The notes: generated by a model from the letters alone, not told the origin. Counted from the first letter of the stretch, positions 11,101-21,489 are shown. The stretch: 64,000 nt of DNA from Mesostigma viride (GCA_009746045.1 RPFO01000406.1:257501-321500); one strand, 5' to 3'. Numbers and translations are program-made.

Positions 11101-14100
11101 GGGAGGAGGGAGGAGGGAGGAGGGAGGGAAACAAGAAGGGAGACATAGGGAAGGGCTCAGGGGAGCAGAGAGAATCGAACCAACTTAAGGGGACCATGGA
11201 CCGCAACCGACGGCGACCGCAATGACTGAGAAAAAAAATGCGAGGCGGTTACTGCCCCTGGTACCAGCAGACACACATACACACACCCTCCAGTGACAGC
11301 CAAGGGAGCATGGGTTCATCCATCAATGCCGTATCGGAATGCATAGCAGGACAACTACCTGTTTTACAGTACAGGCTGCGAGGGTTGCCCCGCGTAAAAG
11401 GAACGATACCATTGTTTTGGCTAGGTGGGGGGACCCTTTGTTTTATAATGAGCCCACACAAGCAGACTGTCAGGCTGCTTGCAATCTGTCGTCGGCAATA
11501 CCAAAGGGAGCGACCGCGTGGGACCTTTGGGGTTGAAACCAGCAACTCCTTTGCATCCCATTCCCTTGCCCAGCCAATACGCTGCTGACAATCCAATACC
11601 TGCTACTGTACCACCCCAACCCTGCATTACCCCAAGGCTGCAGACACAGGACAAGTCTCAGTACGATGTGTCGATGAGCCCACCAACTGAATAGATCTAG
11701 GCCCCCCGCTGGGTATGGCCATGAACGCACACGAGCTGTCCAGCAGTCAATGCAAGGCAACATCCATGTCTTAAACACCCATGCCCTGTAAAAAAACACG
11801 CCTTTCAAAACCATGCCCGACACAAAGCCATACTAAAAAAATTATGACCTTGACAAACCCATGCACTCGAGATCCATGCCCTATAAAATGCCGTCTCTTT
11901 CAAACCAAGTAACGTTCGGATACAACGCCACAACCTCCAAAAGAAAGTTTGACATAAAGCCATGTCCTCCAAACCCCTAGATGGCTGCATCCAGGACCTC
12001 ACAAGAGATAATCTAGAAGAGTTGGTTGAGGCCTAGGTGCAGGCAGGTACCTGCAGGGTGCCCATGGCGGCTTCTGCCTTGGTCACGCTCAGCCCAAAGT
12101 CGCTCAGTTTGACCAGCAGGCCCGAGCCGCCACCGGCGGAGCCGCCCACCTGGCAAATGGCCCAATTATGGGGACCGGGGGGGGGGGACGGATGGGGTGG
12201 GGTGGGGCGGGGGGGGAGGCAAAGGGAAAAGACAAGCACACCACCAAAACACAGCATGCAACAGGCAACCGCAGCTGTAAGCAAAACTTGATTTCTCACA
12301 AAAGAAGTCCGGTACTCATTAGTGAGCCATCTGGAACTCAGTAGTGAGCCATCTGGTACTCAGTGGTGAGCCATCTGGTACTCAGTAGTGAGCCATCTTC
12401 TCCCATGGTCTATGCACACCCAGCCAAGCTGTTGAGTTCTGTAGCAAGCACAGGTACGAGATTAGATAAGGCAACGCCTTGAGGCAGGCATCATGGGACG
12501 GAGATGTGTGGGAGTGCAACTCTGCTGAAGTTGCATCGGATGCGAGGTATAAGGGGGCGGGCAGCGTTGCCAGGGAGCGCGCACCAAGCAGCGCCCTCTA
12601 GGGGACCAGTTCCCGCCGCTCTCTCCTCTTCTCCCCCTTCTCAACCTTCCCCCCCTTCCCTCCTTCTCTCCCTGCCCCCTTGCCCCCTTGTCCCCTTGCC
12701 CCCTTGTCCCCTTGCCCCCTCGTTCCCTTGCCCCCATCTCCCCTTGACCCCATTCCCGCGGGTCCCCTTTGGCCCCTCCCTCCCTTCCTCAACCCCCCTT
12801 CCCAAAGACCAAGTGAGAACAAACACAAGAGATAGGAAACAGGCCCCTCCCTCACTTCCTCAACCCCCCTTCCCAAAGACCAAGTGAGAACAAACACAAG
12901 AGATAGGAAACAGGCCCCTCCCTCCCTTTCCCTGGCAGACAAGCATGTTGAGGCCCTCTCATACTCTACCACGCCACCCACCCACCCCCTTCCAGCCCGC
13001 GATGGCATCGTACCGCGACCACTCCCTTAAGCTGCTGGACGCCCATGGAGCAGCCCCTCACCGGGAAGACGAGCATTGTAAGCTACTTCATGCCGCCCCC
13101 AACAGCGCCCCCCCCCTCCCCGCCCCCCTTAACCACTACATTGGTTGCCTCGCAAGGCTCTTGTTTCCGTCCCCGGCCCCCGATTCCCCCGCCCCCCACA
13201 CTTCCCCCTCACCTGGAAGACGAGCATGTTGAGCGACTTGATGTCGCGGTGGAGCATCTTGCGGTCGTGGAGGAACTTGAGGCCCACCGCCATGTCGCGT
13301 GCAAAGTGCAGCCGCACCTTCCAGGGGAGCGGCGACTTGAGCACATCATGCAAGCTGCCCAGCTCCGCGACCTCCATGATCATGCACAGGCGAGGGGGGG
13401 CCACCGCGGCGCCGTAGAGGCGCACCACGTTCGGGTGATGGAGGCGCATGTGGCTGCTGACCTCGCGCGCAAACTCCGCGAGGACCTCCGCCGGGGGCGA
13501 CTTGGTCGGGAGGACGAGCTCCTTGATGGCGACGGGGATGCGTCCGCTCTTCCAGACCGCCCGATAGACGCTCCCCGACCGCCCCTTGCCCAGAAGCCCC
13601 TGCTTCTCTACGTCGTTATCGACATCAATCACCCACGAGTCGTCGATGTTGACATCGCGCTCGGTTGCGGGGCTGCTGCCCCCCCGACACGCATCGCCCA
13701 GCGAGGGGCTCCCGAGCTTGGGCGGTGTCGAGTTGCCTTGTGGCGTCGTGCCAACGGGCATCCGGGAGGATCGCCCAGAGTCCAAGTCACGCAGCATCGG
13801 CGACCCAGGCCGGGCATCGGCACGGGGGGAGCTGCCACCCCGCGCCATGGAGTCGTTGGTGGCGGTGGTCGCGTCCAGCGCCGCCTGCAAGAACTGGGCG
13901 ATGCGCTCCATGTAAATGGCGGAGTGATCATCACCGCCCGCGCTCTTGCGCAGCCGGGCTGCTTCCGCCTGGTGGGAGGGGATAGGGCGTTGAGGGTGGG
14001 CCAGCGGTTCATGTATGAGGGGGGTGGGAAGGAAGATCCATGGAACCAGGGGGGGGATGGATGGGTACGTCAGGGGGCCTACCATGAGGATACCGCGAGG

Positions 14101-17100
14101 CATGGGGCCAGGCGACGAGGGCAGCATGTTCAGCCAGCCACAATTGTGAATGGACTGGGGGGAACCCAGGGGGCAGGTCTGTGGTGGGGAAAGAGCGCAG
14201 GGTGCCTGGTTTGTGGGGGAAAATGGCAGCGACATGCCCCCACAGAGTACTTAAGTCAGCCGATGCATTCATGACTCATGTCATGACCCAATCCCAGCAC
14301 ACACCCAGTCATTAACTGTAAGCATATGCCCAGACACTGGCATGCCTGCCTATGCACCATCTGCTCCGCCACCTGCGTGCGCACGTCGGCCAAACCCTAC
14401 CCCTCCCCCCTTGCCCCCTGGCCCTCCCCTCTCCGACCTTCCCCCTTCCCCTTCAGCTCTAACACCGCGACTTGGACGCATGCATAACCACTGTACCAGG
14501 CATGACCACTGCAGGGCAACCATGCTTGGACTCCGATGTTGCAACACCCATCATCAGATTCTGCGGCTGCACGCACACGTCGTCGTCACGCAAAAACCTT
14601 CATCCCTCATCCCCCACCCTCCCACCCTCCAGCCCTAAAACCTGTGCAGCGCGCACATGCCATACCACCCGTTCCAGCTTTCCAACCTTTCACCCTCCCC
14701 TCGACAACAACAGACGGGAGCTAGCGTGCCCGCCGCCACCCAGCATCCAATCCTGCATCCGCATCGGGCATGTCCATCCAAACCCGAGAATGCCATGCGA
14801 CACGTGCCCGCCGCAACCCACCATCAAATCCTGCATCTGCGCGGGCATGTCGTCGCGGGTGAGGCCCAGCCGCTTCTGCAGCGCTTCCACCAGGCCGAGG
14901 CTGGTCGTGTCCATCCCCCACAGGGCCCGTCCCGTCCCGGACCCCTCCCTGCGCCGGCCGATGCGCTTATGCATGGCGGCGAACAGCTGCTGGTCGTCGT
15001 CACTGATGGCGTAGTCAAACCCACGCACCTGCTGCACCATCAGGGTCACCTGGTGAGATGCGTGGGGACGAGGCACAGATGCAAAGGCAGGGGTGTTAAG
15101 GGGGGGAGGGGTAAGGCATGGGGAAGGGGGCACAGGACATGATTCCATGGGGCCGTGTGGAACCGTAAAGACAAGGATGCAAGTGCAAGAGCGTACGGGA
15201 CGTGGGCAGGGGTAAGGCATGGGCATCACCCGGCGACGTGGGGGCAAGATAGCGGTGCAAGTGCACAGATATACGGGGAACGGGGTAAGGGGTTTGGCAC
15301 GGGCCAAGGGGGCAATGAGTCCACGGGGTCACCTGATGGTGCATGTTGGGACACGATGGATGCAGACACTGCAGTACAAGGTGAGGTAGAGCATGCGTTT
15401 AAGCAGTACAAGGTGTGGTAGAGCATGCGGTAGAAGGTACTTATCAAGACACAAGCAAGGCACTTAGACGCGAGAAAGGTATTTGGACATCAGCAAGGCA
15501 CTTGGACACGAGCAAGGCACTGGGACACGAGCAAGGCACTTGGACACAAGCAAGGCACTTGGACACAAGCAAGGCACTTGGACACAAGCAAGGCACTTGG
15601 ACACAAGCAAGGCACTTGGACACGAGCAAGGCACTTGGACACAAGCAAGGCACTTGGACACGAGCAAGGCACTTGGACACAAGCTACCCTTATGGAGCCA
15701 CGGAGCCGTGCAAGTAATGTGGCCTTGGTAGCGGCGGTGGGAGCAACCTAGACAGGGGCATGGGTAGGTAGGGGGGAGGCAAGGGGCGCGTGCCAACGAG
15801 CACGATCGAATGGGGCATGCAAGGAGATGTTGCGTGGGTAAGTATGGGGCACTATGTGGGCCTTGTGTGCGGTACTGAGTGGGGCATATAATGGGATATT
15901 ACATGCGGCTCGTGTGGGGTATGGACAGGGAGGTGAGGTATGCCTGGTGCCATCATGGGAGCGGAGGCATCAAGCACCCTCGCGTATTTTGCCGTGAGGG
16001 CAAGCAAGACAGGTTTGGGAGCAGGGGGGGAAAGGGGAGGGGGAAGGGGGGAAGGGGGGAAGAGGGGAAGGGGGGAAGGGGGGAAGGGGGGAAGGGGGGA
16101 AGGGGGGGAAGGGGGAAGGGGGGAAGGGGGGGAAGGGGGGAAGGGGGGAAGGGGGGAAGGGGGAAGGGGGGAAGGGGGGAAGGGGGGAAGGGGGGAAGGG
16201 GGGGAAGGGGGAAGGGGGAAGGGGGGAAGGGGGGGAAGGGGGGGAAGGGGGGGGGAAGGGGGGAAGGGGGGAAGGGGGAAGGGGGGAAGGGGGGGAAGGG
16301 GGAAGGGGGGAAGGGGGAAGGGGGGAAGGGGGAAGGGGGGAAGGGGGGGAAGGGGGGAAGGGGGGAAGGGGGGAAGGGGGGAAGGGGGGAAGGGGGGAAG
16401 GGGGAAGGGGGGAAGGGGGGAAGGGGGGAAGGGGGGAAGGGGGGAAGGGGGGAAGGGGGGAAGGGGGGAAGGGGGGAAGGGGGGAAGGGGGAAGGGGGGG
16501 AAGGGGGGAAGGGGGGAAGGGGGAAGGGGGGGAAGGGGGGAAGGGGGGAAGGGGGGAAGGGGGGGAGGGGGGAAAAGGGGAGGTGGGGAAGGGGGGAAAA
16601 GGGGAGGGGGGAAGGGGGGAGGAGAACTGGGCAATGAGTGAGCTAGCTCGTGGTGTTCGTTGGGTGGGATGGCAGGGGGTGTGGACAACAAGGCTGGTGG
16701 GGGTGCTGTTGGCACGGGTTAAGCGCTGCCACGGTAGACAGGAACCATATTTTAAAAAAGAAGTCCATACCTCACAAGGAGCCGGATTAAAAAAGGAATC
16801 CATACTTCACAAACGAGTCGGAACAAAAAAGGTCCATATTTCACAAAGAGTTGGATTCCAGACTTCTGTTGAAAATCAGGCTCACGTTCAGAGCTTGTCA
16901 AGGACAATCAAGGTAGGCGGTGAGCATAACGGCTCACGCTACAAACTATAAGGCTGACATCTACATCCAGTGGGATTGGGTTTGGGTAGGTAGAGTGAAG
17001 CTGGGGCGGGGGCATCTACGGACACAGCGGATGCGTGCCATCGGGCACCGGGACACTTGCCGCAAGGAAAGCAAACAGTCAGCCCAACCATATTGAAACA

Positions 17101-18241
17101 GGCAGTCAGCCCAAACGGTGAGCCCATGGACTCGACCGCATCCATCCAGGGGTAATGTGTGCCCTTTGTGCCTTGTAGATGGCATTCTATTAGTATTATC
17201 TTCACTGATGGCTGTCATCCCTCCCTCCCTCCCTTCCTGCCTGCCCGCCTGCCTTCCTGCCCACCCGCCTGCCCGCCCCGCCTCCTGCCCTGCCCTGGCT
17301 TCTCCCTGCACCTTGTCATGGCAATGAGGGTGGGCATTAGGCGGCCATCCGCATGATTTACTTGTGGGCACAGCAGGCAGCAGCCAGCTGTGACCGAAAG
17401 AGAGGTGTACAGAGGGCAGTAGCCAGGTGCGACAGGGAACGATGAGGCATAAGGTGGAGCTCCCGTCCTCCCTCTCATAAGAAGCGATCCAGTGACCAGC
17501 GAAGATCATGTGGGAAACGATATTCGCGAAGCACGGTCTTGCGATGCCCTAATGCCAGTAGCGCGGGCCATGCTACTTGCAAATTCACACCAAGAACATC
17601 AACCCCTCGTGAAAAATTCACTTCCTACGCTGGGTACCATACCGGGTGCTCACCGCACCCAAGCTTCGTTCATTCCCCGATTCCCGCAATGTGTGTCCAA
17701 AGGAAGGGCGTGAGAGGTGGTTCGAGCATACCTGGTCTTTCGCGTCGTCCGACAGGCAGTACTTCGGTTCCAGGAATTTTTCCAGAGCGTCGCCGATATG
17801 CTTCATCACGTCTTGCAGGATGGCCGCCACTTTGTCGCAGTAGAGGAACATCCGAACCGAGCCGGGGCTGACGCACATTCGTACGACTCTCACGGCATCC
17901 TTTAAGCTGCGCTGTAACTCTCGTAGAGGTTCATGCAGCGGCGGCATGCTTTTCGAGGCTGCCAACTCGGACAGTTCGAAGAGAAGCGATTGGATCATCT
18001 GCACCCTCGAGGAGACCATGGTGCATCCCTTTTGATGGAAGAAACCTTTTGGAAATGCCTTCTTTGCATTTTGCATCAATGTGACCACTTTGTTGATATA
18101 TTCGGGGATCTTCCGGAGTAGCTCGGGCGTTAGAGAATCTCCAGAAGAAGACTCGTCACCCTTGTCAGCCAAACTGAGCGCGCCCATGTCCTCAGCGCTG
18201 GGCGGAATCTGCGGTTGTTGTTTTTTCATTAACGTGGTCAT
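8127..18241 (-). CDS. TKL-like protein kinase with N-terminal helical bundle, six exons
   Basis: Predicted exons (minus strand): 18241-17732, 15049-14822, 13968-13213, 12149-12051, 10443-10281, 8293-8127. All five introns are GT-AG and phases match, giving 640 residues. Residues 1-246 are mostly helical ([40 protein letters not shown]), in the style of the four-helix N-termini of MLKL-like and MCA proteins; this assignment is tentative. A Ser/Pro-rich linker follows. The kinase domain (about 367-620) has the P-loop GKGRSGSV (373-380), VAIK lysine 395, HRDIKSLN (486-493), DFG (515-517), [10 protein letters not shown], the [19 protein letters not shown] helix and DDRP near the end. All catalytic residues are present, so an active cytoplasmic Ser/Thr kinase is likely. 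A second DFG opens exon 5. Introns carry huge minisatellites. The start is the first in-frame ATG of exon 1; an upstream non-coding exon is possible. Confidence 0.82.
9177..10186. repeat. 10-bp minisatellite in three graded blocks, intronic
   Basis: After a run of about 20 C, the array holds about 33 copies of GCCACCGCCC (to about 9520), about 11 of GCCACCGCCA (to about 9640) and about 54 of GCCACAGCCA (to about 10177). Each block differs from the next by one base of the unit. It lies in the last intron of the kinase gene. Long open frames on both strands here are only the consequence of a stop-free 10-mer. Confidence 0.95.
10594..11129. repeat. (GGAGGGA)n purine array, intronic
   Basis: About 535 bp of 7-bp GGAGGGA units with occasional 3-4 bp indels, in the kinase intron between 12051 and 10443. 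The kinase transcript would carry the complementary pyrimidine tract. The G-run spacing could form G-quadruplexes in the plus strand. Confidence 0.95.
12305..12400. repeat. Short tandem repeat, about four units
   Basis: Units containing GAGCCATCTGGTACTCAGTA recur with small changes. This is intronic in the kinase gene. Confidence 0.8.
12785..12930. repeat. About 70-bp tandem duplication
   Basis: The block running from CCTTCCTCAACCCCCC through AGATAGGAAACAGGCCCCTC occurs twice in succession. The preceding 12625-12770 is rich in CCCCTTGC units. Intronic. Confidence 0.8.
15453..15690. repeat. About 19-bp minisatellite, roughly 11 units
   Basis: Repeats of AAGGCACTTGGACACAAGC with A/G alternation at one site and degenerate first units. 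It lies in the first kinase intron. Confidence 0.9.
16021..16622. repeat. (GGGGGGAA)n array, about 600 bp
   Basis: Units of five to seven G followed by AA, becoming mixed near the right end. It is in the first kinase intron; the kinase pre-mRNA carries the C/T-rich complement. Open frames of over 230 codons here are repeat artefacts. Confidence 0.95.
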
Positions 18242-18480
18242 CCTGGTATACAAACAACGCGAGCTAAGGCAAAGTAACGCATGAATGAATGACCGCCATT
18301 ATGCATACGCCGAACGGTAGCTTCCTGGCGAAAGGACGATATGAGCTCATGGGAGCAAACATTGTTGGCCTTTGACCGCAACTACAGTAGGATAGTAGGA
18401 TTGTCGCTGGAAACCAGAAAAGAACAGACTTGAGCTATTTCACGGACGACTAGTGGCAAAGATTGGCTGCACATGGCGCA

Positions 18481-18539
18481 TACATCCCCCAACTGTTGTT
18501 GTTGTTGTTGTTGTGTCCCACGCCTACATCCCCCAACTG
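18481..18539 (-). mobile_element. Retroposon stub with (CAA)n tail and 15-bp target duplication
   Basis: The 15-bp TACATCCCCCAACTG occurs at 18481-18495 and again at 18525-18539. It flanks a 29-bp insert that reads on the minus strand as GGCGTGGGACA followed by (CAA)n. This is an extremely 5'-truncated retroposon end. The same end occurs at 18951-19027. Confidence 0.8.
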
Positions 18540-18938
18540 TAATGAGCATGTTCAACCAGACATTCCAATAACAGACCGTATGCGTAGTGTCGCCAGCGCG
18601 GTCATATTTTGTCAGCGCCGAGCGCGGTTGACTACTTCGGCCATGATCATGGTAAAAAATAAATGCGGATCTTTGTGCCGCACACAATGAAGGGCTACGG
18701 CGCGGCCAAGTGTGAAAACGCTGATCGCTGTTGGCGGAAGGGACCACGTCGGGGATAAACTTACCGGGTAGTCAGTCGTTCAGTTTTTATTCCCACGCCG
18801 GTTATCCGGGGATAAAATGGGAAGTTATAGGTACCTTTCGAGCCTGCCTGGGCGGACTGAGCAGGAACTCTACCTTAAAGACCCCTTCGCAGTTCGCACC
18901 CGAATCTCTCAGACTCTCACAACGGTTGCCGATATTTA

Positions 18939-19039
18939 ATGATGATCCTTGTTGTTGTTGTTGTTGTTGTTGTGTCCCACGCCGTACATGAGCAGCAGAG
19001 AATGTATAGTGGCGGAGGGCCGGATACATGATGATCCTT
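18939..19039 (-). mobile_element. Second (CAA)n-tailed retroposon stub with 12-bp duplication
   Basis: ATGATGATCCTT at 18939-18950 is repeated at 19028-19039. The 77-bp insert reads on the minus strand as a short unique sequence ending GGCGTGGGACA plus (CAA)n, identical in its end to the stub at 18496-18524. The unique part could encode PALRHYTFSAAHVRRGT, perhaps the tail of a LINE ORF. Confidence 0.8.
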
Positions 19040-19170
19040 AGGCAGATTCCAGGAAGACTCTTATGTATGCTTTACAGGCAACTGAGGAAACTAGCCTGAA
19101 CGTATGCTGTCCCAGTACACTATGACATAGATATATTGCGCATTTTTCACGATTTACGCAACAACTGAGT

Positions 19171-19242
19171 TTCTCCGTAGTCTAGGGGTTAGGATGGCTG
19201 ACTCTCACTCAGCAGACCCGGGTTCAATTCCCGGCGGGGAAG
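19171..19242 (+). tRNA. tRNA-Glu(CTC), array copy 1
   Basis: This 72-nt cloverleaf has acceptor TTCTCCG/CGGGGAA, anticodon loop CTCTCAC (anticodon CTC) and T arm CCGGG-TTCAATT-CCCGG. A T6 terminator follows at once. The spacer after it is type I (hairpin AGCATA-CGCT-TATGCT), giving a 118-bp pitch to copy 2. CCA is not encoded. Confidence 0.97.
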
Positions 19243-19288
19243 TTTTTTGTCACGTCTTGAAGCATACGCTTATGCTGGCACATGTACT

Positions 19289-19360
19289 TTCTCCGTAGTC
19301 TAGGGGTTAGGATGGCTGACTCTCACTCAGCAGACCCGGGTTCAATTCCCGGCGGGGAAG
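19289..19360 (+). tRNA. tRNA-Glu(CTC), array copy 2
   Basis: Identical cloverleaf to copy 1. The terminator is TCTTTT rather than T6. A type II spacer (GACGTGCAGTATGCCC...) follows; pitch 119 bp. Confidence 0.97.
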
Positions 19361-19407
19361 TCTTTTGTGACGACGTGCAGTATGCCCTTATGCTAGCAAC
19401 TGCGATG

Positions 19408-19479
19408 TTCTCCGTAGTCTAGGGGTTAGGATGGCTGACTCTCACTCAGCAGACCCGGGTTCAATTCCCGGCGGGGAAG
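19408..19479 (+). tRNA. tRNA-Glu(CTC), array copy 3
   Basis: Intact cloverleaf, T6 terminator, type I spacer with ACATGC in place of the usual hairpin half. Confidence 0.97.
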
Positions 19480-19525
19480 TTTTTTGTCACGTCTTGAAGC
19501 ACATGCTTATGCTGGCACATGTACT

Positions 19526-19597
19526 TTCTCCGTAGTCTAGGGGTTAGGATGGCTGACTCTCACTCAGCAGACCCGGGTTCAATTCCCGGCGGGGAAG
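19526..19597 (+). tRNA. tRNA-Glu(CTC), array copy 4
   Basis: Intact cloverleaf, T6 terminator, type II spacer. Confidence 0.97.
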
Positions 19598-19644
19598 TTT
19601 TTTGCCACGACGTGCAGTATGCCCTTATGCTAGCAATTGCGATG

Positions 19645-19716
19645 TTCTCCGTAGTATAGGGGTTAGGATGGCTGACTCTCACTCAGCAGACCCGGGTTCA
19701 ATTCCCGGCGGGGAAG
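19645..19716 (+). tRNA. tRNA-Glu(CTC), array copy 5 (D-stem variant)
   Basis: One change, C12 to A, opposes G23 in the D stem and weakens it; it also lies in the A box. T6 terminator, type I spacer. The same change recurs in copy 20. Confidence 0.92.
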
Positions 19717-19762
19717 TTTTTTGTCGCATCTTGAAGCATACGCTTATGCTGGCACATGTACT

Positions 19763-19834
19763 TTCTCCGTAGTCTAGGGGTTAGGATGGCTGACTCTCAC
19801 TCAGCAGACCCGGGTTCAATTCCCGGCGGGGAAG
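19763..19834 (+). tRNA. tRNA-Glu(CTC), array copy 6
   Basis: Intact cloverleaf, T6 terminator, type I spacer. Confidence 0.97.
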
Positions 19835-19880
19835 TTTTTTGTCACGTCTTGAAGCATACGCTTATGCTGGCACATGTACT

Positions 19881-19952
19881 TTCTCCGTAGTCTAGGGGTT
19901 AGGATGGCTGACTCTCACTCAGCAGACCCGGGTTCAATTCCCGGCGGGGAAG
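19881..19952 (+). tRNA. tRNA-Glu(CTC), array copy 7
   Basis: Intact cloverleaf, T6 terminator, type II spacer. Confidence 0.97.
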
Positions 19953-19999
19953 TTTTTTGCCACGACGTGCAGTATGCCCTTATGCTAGCAACTGCGATG

Positions 20000-20071
20000 T
20001 TCTCCGTAGTCTAGGGGTTAGGATGGCTGACTCTCACTCAGCAGACCCGGGTTCAATTCCCGGCGGGGAAG
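20000..20071 (+). tRNA. tRNA-Glu(CTC), array copy 8
   Basis: Intact cloverleaf, T6 terminator, type I spacer. Confidence 0.97.
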
Positions 20072-20117
20072 TTTTTTGTCGCATCTTGAAGCATACGCTT
20101 ATGCTGGCACATGTACT

Positions 20118-20189
20118 TTCTCCGTAGTCTAGGGGTTAGGATGGCTGACTCTCACTCAGCAGACCCGGGTTCAATTCCCGGCGGGGAAG
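20118..20189 (+). tRNA. tRNA-Glu(CTC), array copy 9
   Basis: Intact cloverleaf, T6 terminator, type I spacer. Confidence 0.97.
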
Positions 20190-20235
20190 TTTTTTGTCAC
20201 GTCTTGAAGCATACGCTTATGCTGGCACATGTACT

Positions 20236-20307
20236 TTCTCCGTAGTCTAGGGGTTAGGATGGCTGACTCTCACTCAGCAGACCCGGGTTCAATTCCCGGC
20301 GGGGAAG
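20236..20307 (+). tRNA. tRNA-Glu(CTC), array copy 10
   Basis: Intact cloverleaf, TCTTTT terminator, type II spacer. Confidence 0.97.
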
Positions 20308-20354
20308 TCTTTTGCCACGACGTGCAGTATGCCCTTATGCTAGCAACTGCGATG

Positions 20355-20426
20355 TTCTCCGTAGTCTAGGGGTTAGGATGGCTGACTCTCACTCAGCAGA
20401 CCCGGGTTCAATTCCCGGCGGGGAAG
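20355..20426 (+). tRNA. tRNA-Glu(CTC), array copy 11
   Basis: Intact cloverleaf, T6 terminator, type I spacer. Confidence 0.97.
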
Positions 20427-20472
20427 TTTTTTGTCACGTCTTGAAGCACATGCTTATGCTGGCACATGTACT

Positions 20473-20544
20473 TTCTCCGTAGTCTAGGGGTTAGGATGGC
20501 TGACTCTCACTCAGCAGACCCGGGTTCAATTCCCGGTGGGAAAG
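20473..20544 (+). tRNA. tRNA-Glu(CTC), array copy 12 (acceptor variant)
   Basis: The 3' acceptor strand reads TGGGAAA instead of CGGGGAA. This makes a G-U pair at 7:65 and an A-C mismatch at 3:69. It may be a poorly processed or decaying copy. T6 terminator, type I spacer. Confidence 0.85.
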
Positions 20545-20590
20545 TTTTTTGTCGCATCTTGAAGCATACGCTTATGCTGGCACATGTACT

Positions 20591-20662
20591 TTCTCCGTAG
20601 TCTAGGGGTTAGGATGGCTGACTCTCACTCAGCAGACCCGGGTTCAATTCCCGGCGGGGAAG
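20591..20662 (+). tRNA. tRNA-Glu(CTC), array copy 13
   Basis: Intact cloverleaf, T6 terminator, type I spacer. Confidence 0.97.
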
Positions 20663-20708
20663 TTTTTTGTCGCATCTTGAAGCATACGCTTATGCTGGCA
20701 CATGTACT

Positions 20709-20780
20709 TTCTCCGTAGTCTAGGGGTTAGGATGGCTGACTCTCACTCAGCAGACCCGGGTTCAATTCCCGGCGGGGAAG
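20709..20780 (+). tRNA. tRNA-Glu(CTC), array copy 14
   Basis: Intact cloverleaf, T6 terminator, type I spacer. Confidence 0.97.
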
Positions 20781-20826
20781 TTTTTTGTCACGTCTTGAAG
20801 CATACGCTTATGCTGGCACATGTACT

Positions 20827-20898
20827 TTCTCCGTAGTCTAGGGGTTAGGATGGCTGACTCTCACTCAGCAGACCCGGGTTCAATTCCCGGCGGGGAAG
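20827..20898 (+). tRNA. tRNA-Glu(CTC), array copy 15
   Basis: Intact cloverleaf, T6 terminator, type II spacer. Confidence 0.97.
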
Positions 20899-20945
20899 TT
20901 TTTTGCCACGACGTGCAGTATGCCCTTATGCTAGCAACTGCGATG

Positions 20946-21017
20946 TTCTCCGTAGTCTAGGGGTTAGGATGGCTGACTCTCACTCAGCAGACCCGGGTTC
21001 AATTCCCGGCGGGGAAG
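20946..21017 (+). tRNA. tRNA-Glu(CTC), array copy 16
   Basis: Intact cloverleaf, T6 terminator, type I spacer. Confidence 0.97.
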
Positions 21018-21063
21018 TTTTTTGTCACGTCTTGAAGCACACGCTTATGCTGGCACATGTACT

Positions 21064-21135
21064 TTCTCCGTAGTCTAGGGGTTAGGATGGCTGACTCTCA
21101 CTCAGCAGACCCGGGTTCAATTCCCGGCGGGGAAG
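21064..21135 (+). tRNA. tRNA-Glu(CTC), array copy 17
   Basis: Intact cloverleaf, T6 terminator, type I spacer. Confidence 0.97.
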
Positions 21136-21181
21136 TTTTTTGTCACGTCTTGAAGCACACGCTTATGCTGGCACATGTACT

Positions 21182-21253
21182 TTCTCCGTAGTCTAGGGGT
21201 TAGGATGGCTGACTCTCACTCAGCAGACCCGGGTTCAATTCCCGGCGGGGAAG
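21182..21253 (+). tRNA. tRNA-Glu(CTC), array copy 18
   Basis: Intact cloverleaf, T6 terminator, type I spacer. Confidence 0.97.
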
Positions 21254-21299
21254 TTTTTTGTCACGTCTTGAAGCACACGCTTATGCTGGCACATGTACT

Positions 21300-21371
21300 T
21301 TCTCCGTAGTCTAGGGGTTAGGATGGCTGACTCTCACTCAGCAGACCCGGGTTCAATTCCCGGCGGGGAAG
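21300..21371 (+). tRNA. tRNA-Glu(CTC), array copy 19
   Basis: Intact cloverleaf, T6 terminator, type I spacer. Confidence 0.97.
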
Positions 21372-21417
21372 TTTTTTGTCGCATCTTGAAGCATACGCTT
21401 ATGCTGGCACATGTACT

Positions 21418-21489
21418 TTCTCCGTAGTATAGGGGTTAGGATGGCTGACTCTCACTCAGCAGACCCGGGTTCAATTCCCGGCGGGGAAG
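21418..21489 (+). tRNA. tRNA-Glu(CTC), array copy 20 (D-stem variant)
   Basis: Carries the same C12 to A change as copy 5. T6 terminator, type I spacer. Confidence 0.92.

Larger units (their letters stand above)
18242..19170. other. Region between kinase start and tRNA array
   Basis: This stretch lies upstream of the kinase initiator (minus strand) and upstream of the first tRNA (plus strand). It should contain the kinase promoter, but I see no clear TATA box. Two short (CAA)n-tailed retroposon stubs lie within it. No other gene is visible. Confidence 0.4.

Noticed and set aside
10433-11225. Long Ser/Pro/Leu and Gly/Glu/Arg frames
   Set aside because: Artefacts of the (GGAGGGA)n array.
12945-13090. 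An extra plus-strand exon ([16 protein letters not shown])
   Set aside because: It overlaps decayed copies of the kinase exon 3 border and has no partner exons on the plus strand.
15852-16803. Gly/Arg/Lys and Pro/Phe repeat proteins
   Set aside because: Artefacts of the (GGGGGGAA)n array in an intron.
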